Source of the DNA: Pseudomonas farsensis
Lineage (GTDB): Bacteria > Pseudomonadota > Gammaproteobacteria > Pseudomonadales > Pseudomonadaceae
Length of the DNA stretch: 64,000 nucleotides
Reading direction: 5' to 3'
Assembly: GCF_014268805.2 (NCBI RefSeq)
Contig: NZ_JABWRF020000001.1
Location: forward strand, 1,746,001-1,810,000
Shown: positions 38,706 through 49,000 of the stretch, piece by piece
How positions within the stretch are numbered: position 1 is the stretch's first letter
How the letters are laid out: each line of letters opens with the position of its first letter
Program-made: the position numbers and the translations under genes
The notes under the pieces: model-generated
Told to the model about the DNA's origin: nothing
Databases searched by the model: none
Seen by the model: only the letters and a program-made list of their open reading frames with translations

Positions 38706-39110
38706 TCAGGCCAGGGGTGGGGCGCGTGGAGTAAGGCCGGGCCTTTGCTGGCGCGGCAGGGGCAGCACCGGGGCGTCGCCCAGCAGCAGCGCATCAGGCC
38801 AGAAGCGCGGGAACAGGTGCTTGAAATAGTCGCCAGGCGGCGCGGCCTGGCCTGCGTGGCCACAGCAGCAGTCGCCGGTTTGCATCTTGCTGTCGCCGTG
38901 TTCGGTCAGGGCGTGCTGGTCGAGCTTGAGCTGAGCCAGCAAGGCTTTGGGCAGGCTTTGTACGCCATGCAGGCTGCAGAAGCTGCCGAGGATAAGCGAC
39001 TCGTCGAGAACCGGCTCACGCAAGGCACGGTCGAGCGGCATCGCCAGCAGGTTGAACAACACTGCAAAACAGGCGATGAGCAACAGATGAGTGCGGCAGC
39101 GTAGACGCAT
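38706..39110 (-). CDS. DUF2946-like small membrane/exported protein
   Basis: About 134 residues. An N-terminal hydrophobic segment (THLLLIACFAVLFNLLAMPL, residues ~7-26) could be a signal anchor. It is followed by Cys/His-containing pieces (GSFCSLHG; GDCCCGHAG near residue 80) that look metal-binding, then a Pro/Leu-rich tail (FWPDALLLGDAPVLPLPRQQ). The CSLHG/CCCGHAG pattern fits DUF2946, whose members lie beside TonB receptors. The start at 39110 has GGGAAGG immediately upstream; an ATG at 39155 lacks a ribosome site. It precedes the receptor by 75 bp on the same strand, so they are likely co-transcribed. Confidence 0.6.
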   Translation of the reverse strand: MRLRCRTHLLLIACFAVLFNLLAMPLDRALREPVLDESLILGSFCSLHGVQSLPKALLAQLKLDQHALTEHGDSKMQTGDCCCGHAGQAAPPGDYFKHLFPRFWPDALLLGDAPVLPLPRQQRPGLTPRAPPLA

Positions 39111-39236
39111 GAACCTTCCCACAGCGGTAAGGTGGGCATTAAGCCGTATTTGCATGCGTCTGTAAAAGTTCAGCGGTGCGCCATCTTGTCGCAGAGGCCG
39201 ACTCTACCCGGTCAGTGCAGGGGCGGCGCTGTTGAC

Positions 39237-39560
39237 TTATTTGGAGCCCGATCCACCGCTACCGGAGCTACCGGAGCCATTCCCGCCAGAACCACTGCTC
39301 CCATTCCCTGACCCGCTGGTAGTGCCATCGCCGCCGGTGCTGTCGGTGCCGTTGTCGTCGGTCCCACCCGATCCGCTCCCCACTCCATCGCCGGGCGTAC
39401 CGGAACCGGTCGCATCGCCGGCGCCGTTCATCTGGCCGCTATCATGCGGTGGCGCCCCGGGTGGACGCTGATCTTCGGGGGTTGTGGCGGCCAGCGCGAA
39501 GGGCGCGCCGGCGGTAAGGCATAGCGCAAGCAGCAATGAATGGCCTTTGATGATCTTCAT
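39237..39560 (-). CDS. Secreted Gly/Ser/Asp-rich low-complexity protein
   Basis: A 107-residue protein. A clear signal peptide (MKIIKGHSLLLALCLTAGAP, cleavage after FALA near residue 24) is followed by a short Pro/Asp segment. Then come about 65 residues made almost only of Gly, Ser, Asp, Asn and Thr (GSGSGGTDDNGTDSTGGDGT and GSGSSGSGGSGSK at the end). The start at 39560 has GGGAG 8 nt upstream and is preferred over an in-frame ATG nine codons earlier. The repeat-like tail looks like a flexible, possibly Ca2+- or surface-associated polymer. Function unknown. It stands alone between the DUF2946-like gene and the ArsB-like gene. Confidence 0.65.
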   Translation of the reverse strand: MKIIKGHSLLLALCLTAGAPFALAATTPEDQRPPGAPPHDSGQMNGAGDATGSGTPGDGVGSGSGGTDDNGTDSTGGDGTTSGSGNGSSGSGGNGSGSSGSGGSGSK

Positions 39561-39652
39561 GGTGAATCTCCCTATCTGGTTGTTCACCTTGCGTTGGGCA
39601 TGCTACTGCACCGCCCCGTGCGTTGAGATCGACAGACGGGCATTGCTGCCCG

Positions 39653-40906
39653 TCAAAGCGTCAAGGCCAGCAGCGCTGCGATCAAGGCGGGCGGCATTAC
39701 CAGCAGCCCCAGGCAGAGGAACTGCCAGGCGCCGACATGCTCGCCTTCGCGGCGAATGGCAACCAGCCACAGTAGTGTGGCGAGCGAGCCGGTAATCGAC
39801 AGGTTCGGCCCCAGGTCCACGCCAATCAACAGCGCTGCGGTGGTCTGCTGCGGCAGTTCCACCAACGAGCCCATGGACCCGGCAATCAACCCAGTGGGCA
39901 GGTTGTTCATCAGGTTGCTGGCAATGCCTACACCGGCCCCTGCAGCCCAGCTGGCCAGTGCCGGCGAGCGTTCGGCAAGGCCTGCCAAGGCGTGTGCCAG
40001 GCGTTCGATGACACCGGTCTGCGCCACGGCCTCGACCAGCACGAACAGCCCGGCCACCAGCGGCAGCACGCCCCACGCCACATGGCACAGTACCGGCATC
40101 GGGCTGCGGCGCTGGCGCAAGTGGATCAGTGCTGTGGTAGTCAGCCCCGCGCAGAACGTCGGCAGGCCCAGTGCCAGGTCCAAGGCCGAGGCGCTGAGCA
40201 GCAGTGCACCGGTCAACACAATGCCCACGGCACACAGCTTGGCGCCGTAGGGCAGGGGTTGGGCATCGACATCAAGGGCCAACGGCTGGCTGATCTGCCG
40301 GCGTTGGGTCAGGCGCAGCATCAGGTATGTCAGGCCGATGGCGGCCAGCGACGGCAGAGTGAACTGCGCTAGCCAGTCCAGCAGCGGCGGCATCTTGCTG
40401 CCGAACACCACCAGGTTGGCAGGGTTGGAGATCGGCAGCACAAAACTTGCGGCATTGGCGATGAACGCGCAGATGAACAGGTAAGGCAATGGCTCGGCGC
40501 GAGCGGCTTTACACGCCGCGTACACCGCAGGCGTCAGTACCACGGCCGTGGCGTCGTTGGACAGGAACACCGTGACCAGCGTGCCCACCAGAAACACCAG
40601 GTCGAACAGCCGCTGCCCGGACCCGCGGGCATGGCGCACGGCATAGCGGGCCAACCAGTCGAACAGGCCTTCCTGGCGGGCCAGTTCCGCCAGCACCATC
40701 ATGCCGATCAGGAACAGGTACACATCGCCGCCCTCGGCAACCGCTGCCAGGGCGCTGTGGGGGGCAATCAGGCCGAATGCGGTGAGCAACAGCGCACCGC
40801 CCATGGCCCAGACGTACTCGGGAATGCGCCATGGGCGCAGGATGACGCCGCAGGTGGCCAGGGCGGCAACGGCCCAGATGATCAATGCGGTAGAGGAGAC
40901 AGGCAT
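39653..40906 (-). CDS. ArsB/NhaD-superfamily carrier (arsenite efflux-like)
   Basis: Inner-membrane carrier of 417 residues with about 11-12 helices, ion-transporter superfamily ArsB branch. Landmarks: YVWAMGGALLLTAFGLIAP, FLIGMMVLAELARQEGLFDW, VTVFLSNDATAVVLTPAVYA, NAASFVLPISNPANLVVF and the second-half counterpart NLMNNLPTGLIAGSM, the pair of inverted repeats typical of ArsB. It probably exports arsenite/antimonite, but no arsR or arsC is nearby, so other anions are possible. The start at 40906 (MPVSSTALIIWAVAALATCG) has GAGGAG upstream. It follows an MFS gene by 7 bp on the same strand. A hairpin at 39635-39654 overlaps its stop. Confidence 0.82.
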   Translation of the reverse strand: MPVSSTALIIWAVAALATCGVILRPWRIPEYVWAMGGALLLTAFGLIAPHSALAAVAEGGDVYLFLIGMMVLAELARQEGLFDWLARYAVRHARGSGQRLFDLVFLVGTLVTVFLSNDATAVVLTPAVYAACKAARAEPLPYLFICAFIANAASFVLPISNPANLVVFGSKMPPLLDWLAQFTLPSLAAIGLTYLMLRLTQRRQISQPLALDVDAQPLPYGAKLCAVGIVLTGALLLSASALDLALGLPTFCAGLTTTALIHLRQRRSPMPVLCHVAWGVLPLVAGLFVLVEAVAQTGVIERLAHALAGLAERSPALASWAAGAGVGIASNLMNNLPTGLIAGSMGSLVELPQQTTAALLIGVDLGPNLSITGSLATLLWLVAIRREGEHVGAWQFLCLGLLVMPPALIAALLALTL

Positions 40907-40913
40907 GGTGCGT

Positions 40914-42164
40914 TCAGTTTCCGGCAGGGTCAGGCATGGCCGTGGGCGCATGGCGCGAACGGGGGTGGGTTTCAGGCATGGCCAGCAGCACCAGCGTGAA
41001 GGCGGCTGCGGCGATGCCGGCCAGGGTGAGGAACGCCGCATTGTAACCGGCGCTCTGCACGACAAGGCCTGCAATGCCTGGGCTCAGTGCCGCGCCCAGG
41101 CCAAATACCGCGCTTAGCGCGCCCAGGCTCACATTGAAGCGCCCGGTGCCTTCGGTAAGGTCTTTGACGATGATGGGGAACAACGCGCCGAATATTCCCG
41201 CGCCGATGCCGTCGAGCAGTTGCACCCCGACCAGCCAGAACGGGTTATCCGAAAGCACATACAGCGCTCCGCGCAGCGGCAGAATCAGAAAACCTGCCAG
41301 CAAGAACGGTTTGCGCCCCCAATGCTCAGCCTTGGCCCCGACCAGCAACGCCATCGGTACCATGACCAGTTGCGCAGCAACGATGCAGGCCGAGGTCAAC
41401 GGCGTGGCCAGGCGCAGGTCGACCTGCGCCAGTTTCTGGCTTACCAGCGGCAGCATTGCCGCATTGGCCAGGTGAAACAGCCCACAGCACACGGCGAACA
41501 GCAGCAAGGTGCGGTTATGCAGCAGCAGGCCAAGCCCGGCCGGATGATCATCGCCACCCGGCCCATGGGCCAGGCCTCGTGCCACTTGGTGGTCGATGGC
41601 GCCTGCCGGCACGCGGCTGACTGCAAAGATACTGCCCACCGTCATCAGCGCCATCAGGTAGAACACCACCACCGGCCCATACAGGTACGCAAGCCCACCC
41701 GCCAGCAGCGCCGAGCAGGCATTGCCGGCGTGGTTGAAGGTCTCGTTGCGGCCCACCCGGCGGGTGAACGCCTTTGGCCCCGTCAGGCCCAGGGAAATCG
41801 CGGCGATCGCCGGGGCGAACACCGAACCTGCCAGGGCGCTGACCGTCTGGGTCAGGGCGACCAGGCCGAACGACGAAAGCAGCGGCAACAACAGGCAACT
41901 GCCCGTGACCAGCACGGCGGCGATCACCACCACTGCACGCTTGGCCGGGGTTTTGTCGATAAGCGCGCCGGCTGGGGTCTGCGCCAGCAGCGCAGCGACG
42001 CCGGCCAGGGTCATCACCAGGCCGATGCTTGCCGGCTGCCACTGGTGCACGGCAAGCAGATAGATCGCAAGATAAGGCCCGAGGCCGTCGCGCACGTCGG
42101 CGAGAAAGAAGTTCAGCCAGTCGAGGGCGCGGTTGTGCGAATCGCGATGCTGGAGAGTGTCCAA
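40914..42164 (-). CDS. MFS transporter of unknown substrate
   Basis: Polytopic major-facilitator protein of 416 residues with 12 predicted helices. It contains the intracellular loop motif ALIDKTPAKRAVV between TM2 and TM3 and the second-half counterpart GAKAEHWGRKPFLLAGFLIL. The start is uncertain: the only family-length start is TTG at 42164 (read as MDTLQHRDSHNRALDWLNFF), with GAG about 9 nt upstream; no ATG occurs in frame before TM2. The gene ends 7 bp before the ArsB-like gene and begins 48 bp after the diguanylate cyclase stop, all on one strand, so the three may share a transcript. Substrate not recognised. Confidence 0.78.
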   Translation of the reverse strand: MDTLQHRDSHNRALDWLNFFLADVRDGLGPYLAIYLLAVHQWQPASIGLVMTLAGVAALLAQTPAGALIDKTPAKRAVVVIAAVLVTGSCLLLPLLSSFGLVALTQTVSALAGSVFAPAIAAISLGLTGPKAFTRRVGRNETFNHAGNACSALLAGGLAYLYGPVVVFYLMALMTVGSIFAVSRVPAGAIDHQVARGLAHGPGGDDHPAGLGLLLHNRTLLLFAVCCGLFHLANAAMLPLVSQKLAQVDLRLATPLTSACIVAAQLVMVPMALLVGAKAEHWGRKPFLLAGFLILPLRGALYVLSDNPFWLVGVQLLDGIGAGIFGALFPIIVKDLTEGTGRFNVSLGALSAVFGLGAALSPGIAGLVVQSAGYNAAFLTLAGIAAAAFTLVLLAMPETHPRSRHAPTAMPDPAGN

Positions 42165-42212
42165 GGGTGCAATCTCGAAAGGGCCAGGGGATCGCGCCGG
42201 GGCGCGCCGTAT

Positions 42213-43712
42213 TCAGCCGATATGCAGGCGGTTGCGGCCTGCGTCCTTGGCAACATAGAGCGCCGCATCAGCGCGCTGCACCAGCGACTGCAAACTGTCG
42301 GCATCGGCGCCACTGGCGCAGGCGATGCCAATACTCACAGTCACCTGAGCAAACGGACTGTCGTGGTGTGCGATAGGTTCCAGGCTCAGGCGTTCAAGCA
42401 TGGCGCGCGCCACTACCGCGGCGCCGGCGCTGTCGGTTTCCGGCAGGATCACTGCCATTTCCTCGCCGCCATAACGCGCCAGCAGGTCGGGAGGGCGGCG
42501 CGTGCAACTGGCCAGCATTGTGGCCACTCGCTGCAGGCAAGCGTCGCCGGCCAAGTGGCCGTAGTGGTCGTTGTAACGCTTGAAATAGTCGATATCGATC
42601 ATCAGCAATGCCAGCGACGTAGCGCTGCGCCGCGCCCGGCCGCTTTCCTGGGCCAGCGTTTCATCGAAACTGCGCCGGTTGGCGAGCCCGGTCAGGGCAT
42701 CGTGCATGGCCAGCTGTTCGAGCTGCTGGTTGCTGGCCACCAGTTGCTGCTGTGCCACGCGCAATTCGTCTTCGGCCACGTCACGCCTGCGCATGGCGCC
42801 AATCAGTAACCAGCCAATGGCCCCGGTAAGGCCCAGCAGGCCACTCACCACCAGCAACGACAGCAGCGCCTCGAACTGCCAGGCGGCCAAGGCTTCGCGC
42901 TTGCCCAGGGCCACGGTGGTCACCAGCGGCAGCTTGTCGCTCTTGCGAAAGGCATACAGCCGCTCGACGCCGTCCAGGCTTGAACTGAACGAGGCCGTGC
43001 CGACCGTCTGGCCCTGCAGGTACTTGGCGTAAATCGGCGAGTGCGAGAAATTGCGGCCCATGTCCTGCTCGCGGAACGGGTAGCGCACAAGTAACGAGCC
43101 GTCGGTGTAGGTAAGGCTGATGGCGCCTTGCTGGCCGACATCAAGTTGCCCGAACAGGCGCAGAAAGTTTTCCACCCCGAGGGTTACTGCCACCACGCCT
43201 GCAAATTCACCCTGGGCGTCGTTGAAGCGTCGGCTGATGGTGATGACCCATTCCTGGTTGGCGCGGCTGCGAATGGGCAGGCCAATGAACGGTTCGCGCG
43301 ACGGGTTGTCCCTGTGGTGGATGAAATAGGCGCGGTCGCTGCTGTTGGCACCGACCGGGATAGCGCGGTTGGACGACATCAGCCAATGCCCGTCGCGGCT
43401 GTAGACGGTGATTCCGCTCATTTGCGGCATCAGTGGCTGCTGGCGGCCAACCAGCTCGCGCAAGCGCTTGATCTGCGCAGGGCCGCTGCCTTCGGTTTCC
43501 AGGCGCTCCACCAAGCCGAGCAACAGCACCGAACTCTGGCGCACGATGCCTTCGGAATAGGTCACCAGCGCCTGGGTCAGGTTCAGGCCGTGAGTGTTGA
43601 TTTCTTCCAGCGCCCGCTCGCGGGAGGCCATGACCTTCCACAGCGTCAACGAGGCAAGCGAACAACCAATGACCGACAGCAGAAGGATAACGAGTTGGAT
43701 GTCACGCTTCAC
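42213..43712 (-). CDS. Membrane-bound diguanylate cyclase with dCACHE sensor
   Basis: A 499-residue protein. TM1 (residues ~7-27) is followed by a periplasmic dCACHE-like sensor (28-275; SGITVYSRDGHWLMSSNRAI, then DRAYFIHHRDN, FAGVVAVTLGVENFL), TM2 (~283-307), a short coiled coil and a C-terminal GGDEF domain. The active-site loop is GGEEM (415-419), a conservative variant of GGEEF with Met last. The product-inhibition I-site RPPD (406-409) lies at the right 5-residue spacing. It makes c-di-GMP in response to an extracytoplasmic ligand. The start is GTG at 43712 with CAGG upstream. Divergent from a hybrid histidine kinase. Confidence 0.9.
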   Translation of the reverse strand: MKRDIQLVILLLSVIGCSLASLTLWKVMASRERALEEINTHGLNLTQALVTYSEGIVRQSSVLLLGLVERLETEGSGPAQIKRLRELVGRQQPLMPQMSGITVYSRDGHWLMSSNRAIPVGANSSDRAYFIHHRDNPSREPFIGLPIRSRANQEWVITISRRFNDAQGEFAGVVAVTLGVENFLRLFGQLDVGQQGAISLTYTDGSLLVRYPFREQDMGRNFSHSPIYAKYLQGQTVGTASFSSSLDGVERLYAFRKSDKLPLVTTVALGKREALAAWQFEALLSLLVVSGLLGLTGAIGWLLIGAMRRRDVAEDELRVAQQQLVASNQQLEQLAMHDALTGLANRRSFDETLAQESGRARRSATSLALLMIDIDYFKRYNDHYGHLAGDACLQRVATMLASCTRRPPDLLARYGGEEMAVILPETDSAGAAVVARAMLERLSLEPIAHHDSPFAQVTVSIGIACASGADADSLQSLVQRADAALYVAKDAGRNRLHIG

Positions 43713-43924
43713 GTTGATACCTGATGGAAATCCGAGTCCCGGAGTGGGCGTTCAGTGGCTGAACCCCATAGCAAAAGGCCATTCCTGGCGCCGCGCAAGG
43801 ATACAAGGAGTCGCTGGGAAGTGCAGTACCCACAAGCGCTTTACCTATATATGCTGTGGCACATTCGTTAAGCGTTTCACCAACGCCGCATCTCGCATTC
43901 AACGCGTGTTTCTTTGAGGTCTGC

Positions 43925-45997
43925 ATGGAACAACAGCGCATTGCTCGGCCAGACCAGGCCGGTGCTGCCAGCCAGCCTGCGCCGGTGCAGGCCTTCGCCG
44001 TGGATGCCGCGGAGCGGCTGCAGCTCGCCCTGGATGCCGGTGCAATCATCGGCACCTGGGTGTGGGACGTGGCCAACGACTGCGTCACCGCCGATGAGCG
44101 CTTTTCCCGTTCGTTCGGCTTGCCCGCCGAGCGCTGCCTGGCGGGTATCCCGATAGCCGAAGCCTTCGTTTCGATCCATGGCGATGACCGCGAGCGCGTG
44201 TCGCAGACCATCGATCAAGCGTTGGCGCGGGGCGGGCCGTTTCGCTGCGAGTACCGCGTGCGCCAGGAGGACGGCTACTACCGCTGGGTCGAAGCTAGCG
44301 GCCGGGTTGAGATGGACGCCCAGGGCCGCGCAGTGCGCTTTCCCGGCATCCTCATGGATATCGAATCGCGGCGCGATGCCCAGGCCGAGCGCGACCGCAT
44401 GTCTGCCTTGCTGCGTACGTTCACCGAAGCGGTGCCGGGGGTGGTCTACGCCAAGGACCGTGACGGCCGCATGCTGGTTGCCAACCATGGTGCGACGCAA
44501 TTGATCGGCAAGCCGCCGCAGTTCTATATCGGCAAGACTGACCTCGAATTCCTTGAAGACAAGGCGCAGGCGCGCCAGGTAATGGAAACCGACCAGCGCA
44601 TCATGGCTGGCGGCAAAACCGTGCAGGTTGAAGAGCAGGTGGACATGCCGGACGGCTCGGCAGCCTGCTGGCTGTCGGTGAAGGCGCCGCTGTTCAACGA
44701 CGCGGGCGAGGTGATCGGCCTGATTGGCTCCTCCATTGATGTGACCGCGCGCAAGCAAGCCGAGGCCGAGTTGCGCGAGCTCAACCAGACCTTGGAAACA
44801 CGCATCAGTGAAGCCATCGCCGAGCGCGAAAACGCCGAAGCCGCGCTGCGCCAGGCGCAGAAAATGGAAGCCGTAGGCCAGTTGACCGGTGGCATTGCCC
44901 ACGACTTCAACAACCTGCTGGCCGGGATTGCCGGCAGCCTTGACCTGATGCGGTTGCGGCTCAAGCAGGGCCGTACCGAGGACCTGGAGCGCTACCTGGC
45001 TGTGGCCCATGGCGCGACCCAGCGCGCCGCGTCGCTGACCCATCGGCTGCTGGCCTTTGCCCGGCGGCAGACGCTGATCCCGGAACCTACCGACGTCAAT
45101 GCCTTGATCGACGGCATGGAAGAGCTGATCCGCCGCACGGTTGGGCCTTCGGTGGCAATCAATGTTGAGCGCGGTACCTCCCACAGCACCTGCCTGGTAG
45201 ACCCGACCCAGCTCGAGAATGCGCTGCTTAACCTGTGTATCAACGCCCGCGATGCGCTGGTCGGGGGCGGGCATATCACCATCAGCACGGTCGAACACAG
45301 CTTTGCCGAGCAGCCACCCGCCGATGGCGAGCTTGCCGCTGGCCGTTACCTCACGGTTTGCGTTGCCGACGACGGGGTCGGCATGGACTCGGCGACCTTG
45401 GGCAAGGTGTTCGAGCCGTTCTTCACCACCAAACCGGTCGGCGCGGGCACCGGCCTTGGCCTGTCGATGGTCTATGGGTTTGCCAAGCAGTCCGGTGGGC
45501 GCGTGCGCATCGCGTCGCAACCGGGGCAGGGCACTCGGGTGTACCTAGACCTGCCCAGCCATTCGCAGCCTTGCACACCGGCAGCGCAAACCCTGGCCAG
45601 TAGCGAAACGGCAAAGCCTGCGCCCGGTACCACAGTGCTGGTGGTGGACGATGAAGCCTCGGTGCGGCTGTTTGTCAGTGAAGCACTCAATGAACTGGGT
45701 TATGTCGTGATCGAGGCTGCCGACAGCCTGGCCGGCTTGCAACTGCTGCGCTCAGACACCCGGATCGACCTGCTGATCACCGATATCGGCCTGCCAGGTG
45801 GGGTTGATGGCCGCAAGATGGCCCACGCCGGTTGCAGCGCACGGCCCGCACTGCCGGTGCTGTTCATGACCGGTTACGCCGAGCCACAGCCGGCGGACGC
45901 GTGCATCTTGCCGGGGCCGACCGCTGTACTGACCAAGCCGTTCAGCCTGGAGGGGTTGCTGGGTGGGATCAAAAAGTTGACGCCGAGCACGGACTGA
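43925..45997 (+). CDS. Cytoplasmic PAS hybrid histidine kinase
   Basis: Soluble sensor kinase of 690 residues with no TM segment. A first PAS fold at about 30-150 ([40 protein letters not shown]) is followed by a second PAS at about 160-285 ([19 protein letters not shown], with a PAC tail) and a coiled coil. Then comes a HisKA domain with phospho-acceptor His326 ([19 protein letters not shown] type) and HATPase motifs [13 protein letters not shown] and [18 protein letters not shown] receiver domain with Asp620 ([12 protein letters not shown]) completes it. No LOV cysteine motif was seen. Start at 43925 after GAGGT. The big helicase gene begins 84 bp downstream in the same direction. Confidence 0.92.
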   Translation: MEQQRIARPDQAGAASQPAPVQAFAVDAAERLQLALDAGAIIGTWVWDVANDCVTADERFSRSFGLPAERCLAGIPIAEAFVSIHGDDRERVSQTIDQALARGGPFRCEYRVRQEDGYYRWVEASGRVEMDAQGRAVRFPGILMDIESRRDAQAERDRMSALLRTFTEAVPGVVYAKDRDGRMLVANHGATQLIGKPPQFYIGKTDLEFLEDKAQARQVMETDQRIMAGGKTVQVEEQVDMPDGSAACWLSVKAPLFNDAGEVIGLIGSSIDVTARKQAEAELRELNQTLETRISEAIAERENAEAALRQAQKMEAVGQLTGGIAHDFNNLLAGIAGSLDLMRLRLKQGRTEDLERYLAVAHGATQRAASLTHRLLAFARRQTLIPEPTDVNALIDGMEELIRRTVGPSVAINVERGTSHSTCLVDPTQLENALLNLCINARDALVGGGHITISTVEHSFAEQPPADGELAAGRYLTVCVADDGVGMDSATLGKVFEPFFTTKPVGAGTGLGLSMVYGFAKQSGGRVRIASQPGQGTRVYLDLPSHSQPCTPAAQTLASSETAKPAPGTTVLVVDDEASVRLFVSEALNELGYVVIEAADSLAGLQLLRSDTRIDLLITDIGLPGGVDGRKMAHAGCSARPALPVLFMTGYAEPQPADACILPGPTAVLTKPFSLEGLLGGIKKLTPSTD

Positions 45998-46081
45998 CGC
46001 GGCGCGCAACAGGGTTTTGCCTGTGGCCCTTTGCCTGTAACCTGCGAACTTTGTAGGCTGCAAGCAAGGATTGCGTAAGGC

Positions 46082-49000
46082 ATGTTCCCATCTCGTCAGG
46101 ATAAAAGTCTGGTCGTCGACCTCGAAGTCATCCCCGCCAAGCCGGGCAAACCCGAGGAAATCTTCAAGGTTGGGGCGCTGCGCCAGGACCTGGACGCAAC
46201 GCTCGAATGCGATGTAAACAAAGACCTGGCCCAGGTGCTCGCCCAAGTCGACGACCTGGCCGAAGGCGCGGACTACCTGCTGGGGCATAACCTGATTGCC
46301 CATGACTTGCGCATTCTGCGTGAGCAGGCGTCGAACATGCTGCTGCATGAACTGCCCACCCTCGATACCTTGCGCCTCTCGCCGCTGGCTTTTCCGCGCA
46401 ACCCTTATCACCGCTTGGTGAAAGACTACAAACTGGTGCGCGACACGCTCAATTCGCCACTGGCAGACTGCCGACTGACGCTGACACTGTTCAATGACCA
46501 GCGCCAGGCCTTTGCCCAATTGCAGCAGTTGGAGCCCGCTGAGCTGCTGTGCTACCAGGCACTGTTGGCGCCCACCACAGCCCAGGACGCCGGCCAGCTG
46601 TTTGCGGCGTTGACGGGCCGAGAATCGGTGCCTGTTGCAGAAATCGGCCCGCTGATCGAACAGCAGATGGCCGAGCGCGACGCCCACGCCGACCGCGATC
46701 TCAAAGTCTGCCGCACCCGCCTGAACACGTTGCTCAACGATGACCTGCACGACCCGCAGGCGCACCTGCCGCTGGCCTACGTGCTGGCCTGGCTGCGGGT
46801 TTCTGGCGGCAATTCGGTGCTGGCCCCTTGGGTGCGTTATCAGTTCCCCAAGGTCGGCGCGCTGATTCGCGAGCTGCGTGATGTGCCCTGCGGCGATGAA
46901 ACGTGCCAGTACTGCCTGACCACCCATGACCCACGCCACGAACTGCAGCGCTATTTCAACTACCCGGATTTCCGTGTCGAGCCCTCTGGCGCAACGCTGC
47001 AGCATGACATCACCCTGGCGGGCATGCGCGGGGAGCATGTGCTGGCGGTGCTGGCCACCGGAGGTGGCAAGTCGATCACCTACCAGGTGCCGGCGCTCAA
47101 CCGTTACCACCGCAACGCCAGCCTGACCGTGGTCATTTCGCCGTTGCAGTCGCTGATGAAAGACCAGGTCGATGGCTTGCTGGAAAAAGGTATCCATTGC
47201 GCTGCGGCGTTCAACGGCCTGCTTAACATGCCCGAGCGCGCCGATGTGCTGGAGAAAATCCGCCTGGGCGATATCGGTATCCTGCTGGTGTCGCCGGAGC
47301 AGTTTCGCAACCGCGCGTTTTGCGCCGCCATCGAGCAACGCGAGGTCGGCGGCTGGGTGTTCGACGAGGCCCACTGTCTGTCCAAATGGGGCAACGATTT
47401 CCGCCCGGACTACCACTACGTTTCGCGCTACATCGCGAGGTACCATGCAGGGCGCAAGCCGGCGCCGATTGGCTGCTTCACCGCCACGGCCAAGCCTGAG
47501 GTGCTGGCCGATATCCGCACGCACTTCAAAGATGAGCTGCGGGTCAGCTTCAAGGAATATATCGGTAGCCACGAACGCGCCAACCTGACCCTTGAAGTCA
47601 TGCCCTGCACGCGCGCCGAAAAATGGCCACGGGTGCATCGCCTGCTGCATGAGTACCTGACCGAGCTGCCGGGCGCGGCCGTGGTATTCGTTGCAAGCCG
47701 CAAGGCGGCTGAGCAATTGGCCGAGTTTCTGCGCCAGCAGGAGCTTGATGCCAGGCACTTTCATGCTGGCATGGACGCAGCCGAGAAACTTGCCGTGCAG
47801 TCGGACTACAAACACGGCCGGATCCCGATCATGGTTGCCACCAATGCCTTTGGCATGGGTGTGGACAAGAAGGATATCCGCCTGGTGGTGCACGCTGACA
47901 TACCGGGGTCTCTGGAAAACTATTTGCAGGAAGCTGGCCGGGCAGGGCGCGACCAGCAGCCCGCGCATGCAGTATTGCTCTACGACCCGCAGGATATCGA
48001 GACCCAGTTTGGCCTGTGCGAAAGGGCTTGCCTGAGCCAGCGCGACATTCAGCAGATCCTGAAGAAGGTCATCGCCGAGTCCAGGCGCCGGGGCAAGGCC
48101 AAACTGGTGATTACCGCCGGCGAGGTGCTTATGGATGACAGCATCCAGACCTCGTTCGAGGCTGACGCCCTGGACGCCGAAACCAAGGTGATTACCGCCG
48201 TGGCCTGGCTGGACCGTGGGGGGTACCTGGCCCGTGAAGAAAACCACACGCAGATTTTCGCCTCGCGCCTGACAAAGGCGCGTGAAGATGCCGAGCGCGA
48301 GCTGCGCGAGTCCAATCTGCCTGATCGGCGCAAGGCCGAGTACCTGGCCATTCTGCGCTACCTGTACAGCGCCAATGGCGCTGAACGGATCAACACTGAC
48401 AACCTGGTGACGCTGACCGCCCTTGAGCCCCAGGAAGTCGCCCATGTGCTTAAGGACCTTGAAGCCCGCAAGCTGCTGGTCAGCGATACGCAGTTCACGG
48501 TGGTGCTGAGCAATGGCCGCACCGAAAACGCGCGCCAGCAACTCAAAGCGCTGCTGGCACTGGAAAAAGCCCTGTTGGAAACCCTGGCCGAACAGGCGCC
48601 CGATGCCACTGATGGCACCTGGCAGGATATCAACCTCGCGGTGCTCACCTCAGCGCTGAAAGTGCGCCTTGAGCGTAATGACATTTTGCCCCTGGGCGTG
48701 CTGCGGCTGCTGCGTGGGCTCTCCCCGGACCGCGATGGTCATGGCGGCCAGCGGCGCGTCAACAGCTTCGAGCTGCGCCAGCTCAGCCATGATTACATCC
48801 GCCTGCGCATCCATGAACCGCGTGGCTGGAGCCGGCTGGAGCACGTGCGCGCAACCCGCGCGGTAGTTGCCAGCAAAGTGCTGGAACATCTGCTGGCCAA
48901 GTTGCCCAGCCAGCGCAAGAACCAGACAACCGAGGGTACTTTCGGTGAACTGGTTGAACTGATCGAACAGGACTTGGAACTCAATGACCGGGTGCCAAGC

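Noticed and set aside
39635..39654. Hairpin overlapping the ArsB-like stop codon
   Set aside because: An 8-bp stem with a TTGC loop but no T run; noted in the gene entry rather than as a terminator.
45752..48541. 929-residue antisense reading frame opposite the helicase and kinase genes
   Set aside because: Its composition is the Gln/His/Ala/Arg-rich pattern of GC-rich antisense frames, and it overlaps well-supported domains on the plus strand.
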